A stretch of DNA of 28,510 nt from a virus, in IMG/VR virus record IMGVR_UViG_3300034283_000281, positions 1 to 28,510 of that record; one strand, written 5' to 3'. The notes under the pieces are model-generated. The model saw nothing but the letters and a program-made list of their open reading frames with translations, was not told the origin of the DNA and searched no databases. This document shows positions 24,806-28,510 of this stretch, one piece after another; the stretch's first letter is position 1; each line of letters opens with the position of its first letter. Both the position numbers and the translations under genes were made by a program.

Positions 24806-25080
24806 TACTTACCTTTCTTGAAACCCTTCAAGAGTTGAGCAAACCGTGCACGTTGACCTAGCTTACCGGGAGCCTTGGCGGCTTTGGCAAGCTTTGCTGC
24901 TGGGATTTTCTTTCCCTTAGGAGTGCCAAGCTCCGCACGGAGTGCGCCGGGTTTCTTGATCGCTTTTTGGATGAAGTTCGTGCTACCGCCTTTTTTAGCA
25001 TAACCCATCTTATTCCGCACTTCTGTGGGCAGTTTTGCCAGCCCGGGATTGGCTTTTTTGTCGGTCGGTTTCAGTGCCAT
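24805..25080 (-). CDS. Small Lys/Ala-rich basic protein, 91 aa
   Basis: Function unknown. The 91-aa protein has MGYAKKGGSTNF (25-36), KKPGALRAELGTPKGKKIPA, an Ala/Lys helix (AKLAKAAKAPGKLGQRARF) and ends AQLLKGFKKGK. The KPGALR...LG...KG-x-KIP then GK-x-GQRARFA pattern recurs in small phage proteins I have seen, always unannotated. The amphipathic Lys/Ala helix resembles histone-tail or nucleoid-type sequence, so nucleic acid binding is a fair guess but unproven. Both ends are in TAATG overlaps (25080 and 24805), coupling it to the connector-like protein that follows. Confidence 0.72.
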   Translation of the reverse strand: MALKPTDKKANPGLAKLPTEVRNKMGYAKKGGSTNFIQKAIKKPGALRAELGTPKGKKIPAAKLAKAAKAPGKLGQRARFAQLLKGFKKGK

Positions 25081-25334
25081 TATCTAAACCCTTTCGTCTT
25101 TTTTGCAATAGTCTTAGGCTGCTTTACGAACTGCTTCCCCTTAGCCTTACCAACCCGCTTAGCTTTTGTCGTGGCTGCATATTCCGCAGGGGACAAAGAC
25201 TTTATAGCGTTCTCAGGTAGGTACCGCTCACCTGTCGCCTTGGACCCCTGCGTCGATGGTTTACCGCTTTTGGTCCGCCACTTCTGCTTGGTCCAATTCT
25301 TCAGGCTCTGCTGGGATTTAGCAAGTCCGCTCAC
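25080..25334 (-). CDS. Small basic phage protein, KWRTKSGKPS family, 84 aa
   Basis: The start codon is GTG at 25334, overlapping the previous TGA (GTGA). The protein opens SGLAKSQQSLKNWTKQKWR, then TKSGKPSTQGSKATGERYLP, SLSPAEYAATTKAKR and a basic tail ending KQFVKQPKTIAKKTKGFR. This ordered set is a conserved module I remember from uncultured phages and from proteins of large eukaryotic viruses, sometimes fused to the GQWSARKAQ module encoded just upstream here. Function is unknown. Its conserved W, R and K residues suggest binding to nucleic acid or a polyanion. The TAA overlaps the next ATG at 25080 (TAATG). Confidence 0.75.
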   Translation of the reverse strand: MSGLAKSQQSLKNWTKQKWRTKSGKPSTQGSKATGERYLPENAIKSLSPAEYAATTKAKRVGKAKGKQFVKQPKTIAKKTKGFR

Positions 25335-25609
25335 TTGTATCCGCCGCCCTTCTTCTTATACTGCATCGCCAACATCTGGGCTTTACGGGCTGACCACTGA
25401 CCCGGTGCGCCGCCTTTACCGCCCGCTTTGATCGCGTTAAATAAAGACTTGCGCATACCGGGCTTCGTGTAATTGCCAGCTTCGTTGACCTTGGACTCGC
25501 CGCCCTTGGCGTACACCTTCACTTCGTCGGGATTATCCTTACGACGAATTGTTTTCGCCCCCGGCATTTTTGAGGGGTTTATGGCCCCCATACCCCGACA
25601 AGCGCGCAT
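25331..25609 (-). CDS. Small basic protein with GGxPGQWSARKAQ motif (DUF5872-like), 92 aa
   Basis: The 92-aa product starts MRACRGMGAINPSKMPG, has YAKGGES (33-39) and NYTKPGMRKSLFNAIKAG, and ends with GGAPGQWSARKAQMLAMQY and KKKGGGYK. The string GQWSARKAQ followed by a K-x-GGGY end is the signature I remember for DUF5872-like proteins, found in phages and in giant viruses; no function is known. The start is the ATG of a TAATG overlap at 25609. Its TGA overlaps the next start, a GTG, as GTGA. Net charge is strongly positive. Together with its neighbour at 25080-25334 it appears to be one half of a two-part conserved unit. Confidence 0.75.
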   Translation of the reverse strand: MRACRGMGAINPSKMPGAKTIRRKDNPDEVKVYAKGGESKVNEAGNYTKPGMRKSLFNAIKAGGKGGAPGQWSARKAQMLAMQYKKKGGGYK

Positions 25610-25989
25610 TAGCAGGTTTTCCCACCACGCTTGTAACCAGCCATGCCGCCCATTGCCAGCATCTTGCCTTTGGTCTTGCCCTTCTTGGCAATACCATCAG
25701 CCGACTTGTGGCCAGCAACAAGACCGCCCGAAGCGTAACATTTGCCACCACCGGCCTTCTTGACCATTGCACGGCCCTTGGTGTCAGCCGATTTCTTTTT
25801 CATAGCAGCGCCAAACTTAGTTGCCATTTTTCCACCTTTCGCCATACCTGTAGAACGATTTCCACGCCCGATAGCCGCAGCATTTTCTGGCGTAACCTTG
25901 AGGTCCTTTACAGACTTACGGAACTTAGCATCCGACGCACGATCAGCAGCAGTTGGCTGCGGGGGCATCGACTTTTTCTTCTTATCCAT
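25609..25989 (-). CDS. Lys/Gly-rich small protein with repeated GG tags, 126 aa
   Basis: Function unknown. An N-terminal basic leader (MDKKKKSMPPQPTAADRAS) and a helical segment (DAKFRKSVKDLKVTPENAAA) precede a basic, Gly-rich tail with MAKGGKM (49-55), YASGGLV (85-91), ADGIAKKGKTKGKML (97-111), AMGGMAGY and KRGGKTC at the end. I place the start at ATG 25989, which overlaps the upstream TGA as TGATG; a GTG three bases earlier is in frame but less likely. The stop overlaps the next start as TAATG. The ADG...KGKTKG string is shared with the 117-aa protein at 26499-26852. Two cysteines lie in the tail. DNA condensation or packaging is a guess from charge only. Confidence 0.7.
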   Translation of the reverse strand: MDKKKKSMPPQPTAADRASDAKFRKSVKDLKVTPENAAAIGRGNRSTGMAKGGKMATKFGAAMKKKSADTKGRAMVKKAGGGKCYASGGLVAGHKSADGIAKKGKTKGKMLAMGGMAGYKRGGKTC

Positions 25990-26237
25990 CACGACTTTGT
26001 CCTTCCTATCTCTTCTACTTTAGCTTCAAGGCGCTCGAAGGCCCGGTCGAACCGATCCCCCAGCTTATCGACCAGTGTGTTCATCTCCGAACGAGTCACA
26101 TGATCCCGAGCAACTTCCTCGCGGGTTTTATTGAGTAGGATGCCAATACGGTCCAACTCGTCAATCTTGCCCTTAAACAAGAAGCCCATAACCGCCACCA
26201 CTGCGCTCAGTACGATGTTCCATATCATCATTTCCAT
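25989..26237 (-). CDS. Membrane-anchored coiled-coil protein, 82 aa
   Basis: The N-terminus (MEMMIWNIVLSAVVAVMGFLF, residues 1-21) is one hydrophobic helix. The rest is charged and heptad-like (DELDRIGILLNKTREEVA, then MNTLVDKLGDRFDRAFERLE), predicted to be a long coiled coil. The layout resembles XhlA-type accessory lysis proteins and a small phage family with the string LLNKTREE-x-ARD that I remember, but no catalytic motif is present and the lysis genes are 9 kb away. It could be a membrane-tethered oligomer acting in lysis or in genome entry. The gene begins one base after the previous stop, and its TGA overlaps the next ATG as TGATG. Confidence 0.65.
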   Translation of the reverse strand: MEMMIWNIVLSAVVAVMGFLFKGKIDELDRIGILLNKTREEVARDHVTRSEMNTLVDKLGDRFDRAFERLEAKVEEIGRTKS

Positions 26238-26238
26238 G

Positions 26239-26499
26239 TTAGCAGTCCCACTTACGTAACGATAGAGCTTTACGAGTAGGACGACCTTTCTCGTCCTTCA
26301 TTGGCCCCGGCATACCCGACATACGTGCACAAAAGCTCTTGCGTCGTGCAGCGGACTTAGGTGACTTCTTTGCCTGCTTGGCCGAGACTGGAGGTTTGAG
26401 GTTCATCCCCTGCGCCTTTGCAGACGCACGACCCTTAGCGTTCAAGCCGCCCTTGGGGTTCTTACCTTCCTTACGTGTCCAAGCAGGCGTCTTAGCCAT
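26239..26499 (-). CDS. Small basic phage protein, DUF6321-like, 86 aa
   Basis: This Lys/Arg-rich 86-aa protein begins MAKTPAWTRKEGKNPKGGLN and continues with AKGRASAKAQGMNLKPPVS, RRKSFCARMSGMPGPMKDEKG and a C-terminal SLRKWDC. This ordered set (W-x-RKEGKNP-x-GGLNAKGR, then RRKSFCARM, then SLRKW-x-C) is how I remember the DUF6321 family, seen in many phages and some large eukaryotic viruses, with no known function. The family name is from memory. The ATG at 26499 shares its A with the upstream TAA. A single base separates its stop from the next ATG (TAAcATG). The strongly basic character suits binding DNA or an acidic virion surface. Confidence 0.75.
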   Translation of the reverse strand: MAKTPAWTRKEGKNPKGGLNAKGRASAKAQGMNLKPPVSAKQAKKSPKSAARRKSFCARMSGMPGPMKDEKGRPTRKALSLRKWDC

Positions 26500-26852
26500 T
26501 ATACAAACCGCCCTTTCGTCTTACCCTTGGTAGCGCAGCCATCGGCGCGCTTGGAGGCAGTTGAACCGCCCTTAGCCATCTTCTTAACCTTGCCACCCTT
26601 GCGCATCATCGGTGCGCCTGCGGGAACTTCCTCTGCCATCATGACTTCTTCCGCCATAGGACGACGGCGCATACCGCTTCCTTTAGCTGCCTCGCGGGCG
26701 AGGAGTTTCTTGCGCTGGTTAGCAGCTAGCATTGGCATAAGGCCACCCATAGGACCCATGGCATTACCCAGTTTGGCCAGTCCTTTGCCGAATAAACCCT
26801 TACCGCTTATGGCACCTGCCATGGGGGAGATGTCGCCTAATTTAATACCCAT
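26499..26852 (-). CDS. Small basic protein with KGG and ADGxAxKGKTKG tags, 117 aa
   Basis: Function unknown. The N-terminal 45 residues are Gly/Met/Leu-rich and mildly hydrophobic (GAISGKGLFGKGLAKLGNAM, then GGLMPMLA). A basic segment NQRKKLLAREAAK follows, then an acidic Met/Glu patch (PMAEEVMMAEEV, 66-76). The basic tail carries RKGGKV (84-89) and MAKGGST (92-98) and ends ADGCATKGKTKGRFV (103-117). The same ADG-x-A-x-KGKTKG string occurs in the 126-aa protein three genes downstream. Start and stop are both in TAATG overlaps (26852, 26499), so translation is coupled on both sides. The C-terminal tag is a motif I remember from many uncharacterised phage proteins. A virion or DNA-binding role is inferred. 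Confidence 0.7.
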   Translation of the reverse strand: MGIKLGDISPMAGAISGKGLFGKGLAKLGNAMGPMGGLMPMLAANQRKKLLAREAAKGSGMRRRPMAEEVMMAEEVPAGAPMMRKGGKVKKMAKGGSTASKRADGCATKGKTKGRFV

Positions 26853-27589
26853 TATGCTGCTTCCTTCTGTGTGGGGACAATCATTGGATAAAGAATGTCA
26901 TCGCCGTAGTTACCGACATATTCCTGTACGCCCATGTGGCCCAATGTGATTGTGGGGTCTACCCACACTTCAAAACCGAGTTCCCGTGCCCGGTCGCAGA
27001 AGAGGAAGTCCTCTCCGATATAACCTTCGTCGGTAACAAGGAAATCAAACATAGCGTTTAGCATGCGGTCAGACCGCGTGTCGTAGTAGCTCCACTCTGG
27101 GTGGGCTGCAGACATCTGCTCGAACACTTCGCGGCGTACCAGCATAAATGCTGTAGCTACACGCTTAGCCCGGACCAGACCCATATTGTTCATAGTGAGC
27201 TGGTTATTCTCGTCGTGGTCGAGAGTAGCAATATAGTTTTTGGTTTCGCTGCGCGTACGGGGCACGGCAGCTACAATACCCTTCTTAGGGTCGGTGCCCC
27301 ACGCCATAAGGCGGAACACATCTTGCGGCTCGAAATTAATGTCCGAGTCGATGAACATTAGGTAGTCGCACTTTGACTCAAGTAGGTCTTGCGCCAGCAG
27401 GTTGCGCGCACGAGAAACAACCGAACACCCGCATATGCTGCCGATGTGAAGTTCAATTCCGTGCTGCGCAGCTTGCTGAGCAAAACGTGCGAGAGAAACA
27501 GCTAGCTTCAAGGACACCTTGAAGTCGTACGCTGGAAGAGCGATGAAGACGCTCTTACCAGCTAAATCGTAGCTTTGTTCCTGCTGCAT
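26852..27589 (-). CDS. Glycosyltransferase-like protein, GT-A fold (family 2 type)
   Basis: This 245-aa protein would transfer a sugar from a nucleotide-sugar donor. What is visible: an N-terminal strand (VFIALPAYDF, about 13-23), a conserved NLL helix after SRAR (59-65), a DxD metal and nucleotide-binding motif FIDSDINF with D81 and D83, and a C-terminal acidic pair G-E193-D194 followed by FCDRARELGF and an H218 in LGHMG. This is the GT-A order and the length is normal for a single-domain enzyme. No membrane helix is present, so it is cytosolic. It lies among structural genes and its stop overlaps the next start as TAATG. It may modify a virion protein or host surface glycan; the acceptor cannot be told from sequence. 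Confidence 0.8.
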   Translation of the reverse strand: MQQEQSYDLAGKSVFIALPAYDFKVSLKLAVSLARFAQQAAQHGIELHIGSICGCSVVSRARNLLAQDLLESKCDYLMFIDSDINFEPQDVFRLMAWGTDPKKGIVAAVPRTRSETKNYIATLDHDENNQLTMNNMGLVRAKRVATAFMLVRREVFEQMSAAHPEWSYYDTRSDRMLNAMFDFLVTDEGYIGEDFLFCDRARELGFEVWVDPTITLGHMGVQEYVGNYGDDILYPMIVPTQKEAA

Positions 27590-27592
27590 ATG

Positions 27593-27901
27593 TCACCCGT
27601 AGAAAATAGTAATGGACGCTGTATTGGTGAGCGTACCATATAACCCATTTTCTGCAAGTACACCTTGGTCTGGGACCGGGATATAGAAATCACCCGTGTC
27701 AGCGGAGGGGGAAGTTTCAAGTGTAAACAATACGCTTCCACCCTGACCATCCGCCACAACCACCGAACCAGCCGAGGCACCGTTCTTAACGTAGATGCCT
27801 TTAACACGTGCGCGGAAAGCCATGTTAGCATCCGTCTGTGTTTTAAACACACCGGTAGCAGTCAGGGGCTTGGTTACCTTGACGTCACTTTGCATTGCCA
27901 T
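27593..27901 (-). CDS. Small beta-rich phage structural protein, 102 aa
   Basis: This 102-aa protein starts MAMQSDVKVTKPLTATGVF and ends SITIFYG. Both ends match a conserved small protein I remember from head-gene neighbourhoods of uncultured phages. Predicted strands (VKGIYVKNGASAGSVVVADG, SVLFTLETS, DFYIPVPDQG, ASITIFYG) suggest a compact beta sandwich. The ATG at 27901 follows AAGGAG at about 7 bases, the best Shine-Dalgarno in this part of the operon, which suggests high expression. A 28-base gap separates it from the gene before, and two bases of spacer plus a stop separate it from the glycosyltransferase. A head-decoration role is plausible but unproven. Confidence 0.72.
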   Translation of the reverse strand: MAMQSDVKVTKPLTATGVFKTQTDANMAFRARVKGIYVKNGASAGSVVVADGQGGSVLFTLETSPSADTGDFYIPVPDQGVLAENGLYGTLTNTASITIFYG

Positions 27902-27929
27902 CGGATTTCTCCTTCTTAGAGGTTACCGA

Positions 27930-28295
27930 TTACGATGCAGTAGTTACGGCAACCCAAGTCGTGCCGCCATCCGAGACGTACAAACGTGTCGAAGCAGACG
28001 AACCGTCGCTACGCAGGTAGATTGAACCCTTAGCAGCTGCAACAGTTGGGGCACCCGAACCAAAGTAAATGCCCATGCCAGCAGCGACGTTAGTGCCGAT
28101 AAAACCAGCAGCGCCGCCAGCGGTGAGACCCGAAGCGCTACGTGCGGTAACGGTGCCGGTAGCAGCAACCGTAGCGACCGAGGTAGCTGAACCAAGCGTA
28201 GCGTTAACAGTTACAGCACCAGTCGTAGCGTCGATAGAGATGCTCTGGAAGCCGTTTTCCGAACGGACTGGACCGTTAAAGGTAGTATTAGCCAT
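27930..28295 (-). CDS. Small phage structural protein (head or decoration type), 121 aa
   Basis: The 121-aa product begins MANTTFNGPVRSENGF, a start I recognise from small structural proteins near capsid genes in many uncultured marine and freshwater phages. It is rich in Ala, Thr, Gly and Val and low in charge, with no signal peptide or membrane helix. The C-terminal half (GSIYLRSDGSS, then LYVSDGGTTWVAV) looks like a short beta-strand unit typical of phage fibre or head-decoration proteins. ATG at 28295 is preceded by GGAGAAA at good spacing. It is the first gene after the terminator, so it may be strongly expressed. The exact role (head fibre, decoration or neck) is not determined. Confidence 0.75.
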   Translation of the reverse strand: MANTTFNGPVRSENGFQSISIDATTGAVTVNATLGSATSVATVAATGTVTARSASGLTAGGAAGFIGTNVAAGMGIYFGSGAPTVAAAKGSIYLRSDGSSASTRLYVSDGGTTWVAVTTAS

Positions 28296-28468
28296 AATAT
28301 TTCTCCGTGTAGTAGCACTCGTCCGTACCGTCTCTACTAAGTCCGCTGGGCCGGTCGGTACGAATAATATCCCTAGTGACGTGGATATAGCATATATAAA
28401 AAAGAAGGGAAGAGATTTCTCTCCTCCCTTCCCCCCGTTCCCTTGAGCTACGCTCTCGGGGAAACTTA
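28296..28468 (-). other. Intergenic leader, the longest non-coding stretch in the window
   Basis: These 173 bases hold the terminator at 28398-28431 and a weaker imperfect hairpin at about 28436-28467 next to the stop codon (GAGC and GCTC arms around a 3-base loop, then further G-C pairs after a 2x2 mismatch). Beyond them is a leader of roughly 100 bases. Just past the U tract, on the minus strand, is an AT-rich TATATATGCTATATC string (about 28399-28385) that loosely resembles an extended -10 element, but I see no matching -35 box. The 3' end carries GGAGAAA, a good ribosome binding site for the ATG at 28295. No small gene is evident. Confidence 0.5.
28398..28431 (-). terminator. Rho-independent terminator after the incoming gene
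   Basis: Read on the minus strand, a 12-bp stem (bases 28431-28420 pairing with 28415-28404, one G-U pair at 28424/28411) closes a GAAA tetraloop and is followed by six U residues (28403-28398). The U tract is on the minus-strand 3' side only, so it serves leftward transcription. It lies about 40 bases past the stop at 28469. It should end or reduce transcription from the incoming gene before the 28295 gene. Confidence 0.85.
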
Positions 28469-28510
28469 TTAGGCTGCGCCTTCGCTGCCGTACATACCCA
28501 GAGGGTCTGA
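28469..28510 (-). CDS. C-terminal end of incoming structural gene (possibly major capsid protein), partial
   Basis: An open frame enters from the right edge and ends at a TAA at 28471-28469. Its last residues read SDPLGMYGSEGAA. The 5' part lies outside the window. A strong terminator follows the stop, and small head or decoration-type genes come next. That position is where many podovirus-like phages carry the major capsid protein, and the acidic Gly/Ala-rich tail with a DPxGMYG string resembles capsid C-termini I remember. Thirteen residues cannot establish the identity. That this is the end of a real gene is well supported by the stop and terminator; the capsid call is inference from position. 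Confidence 0.6.
   Translation of the reverse strand, partial: SDPLGMYGSEGAA

Noticed and set aside
28361-28381. Possible T7-like promoter (minus-strand CGTCACTAGGGATATT)
   Set aside because: Shares only the CACTA and GGGA elements with the T7 consensus, with wrong spacing. I found no second copy in other gaps, and no phage RNA polymerase gene is in the window.

Overview
This window is a stretch of an uncharacterised tailed dsDNA bacteriophage (Caudoviricetes) genome, or of a prophage carrying the same block. All 33 genes I can support lie on the minus strand, so transcription runs from base 28510 towards base 1. Genes are packed almost without gaps and many share a TAATG stop/start. Nearly every recognisable product is a virion or lysis protein. 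I see no tRNA, integrase, replication gene or host housekeeping gene. Adaptor, tail and internal-protein types point to a short-tailed (podovirus-like) virion, and the host is probably Gram-negative, but the sequence does not identify it.

Layout in transcription order. (1) 28510-28469: the last 13 codons of an incoming gene, possibly the major capsid protein, followed by a strong intrinsic terminator and a leader. (2) 28295-27593: two small head- or decoration-type structural proteins. (3) 27589-26852: a GT-A glycosyltransferase-like protein. (4) 26852-23363: a translationally coupled run of very small Lys/Gly-rich proteins (46-126 aa), interrupted by a connector-like protein (24805-24095) and a zinc-ribbon protein. 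(5) 23363-21900: an SU10-type adaptor and two small conserved phage proteins. (6) 21890-17244: a 1548-aa tail fibre ending in a self-cleaving S74 chaperone. (7) 17242-15989: two small proteins, then endolysin and holin. (8) 15944-9864: a repeat-built protein, a second tail fibre, a tail-associated protein, a large tail hub or stabilisation candidate, and a C1q-like jelly-roll protein. (9) 9796-1: a 531-aa Gly/Ala-rich protein, a GNAT-like protein, a 672-aa Gln-rich repeat protein, a 447-aa protein, and a giant protein of more than 1465 residues with a metallopeptidase signature that runs off the window.

The last block resembles the T7 internal-core order (gp13-gp14-gp15-gp16: small GNAT-like, Ala/Gln-rich helical, then very large with an enzymatic domain), so I infer it is the genome-ejection module. 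The most unusual feature is a short [M/Y]A-x-GG motif recurring in at least eight otherwise unrelated proteins, together with a shared basic ADG-x-A-x-KGKTKG motif in two of the small Lys-rich proteins. These suggest a common docking, packaging or DNA-condensing tag used throughout the virion. Family assignments are from memory and from motif reading; no database search was run.
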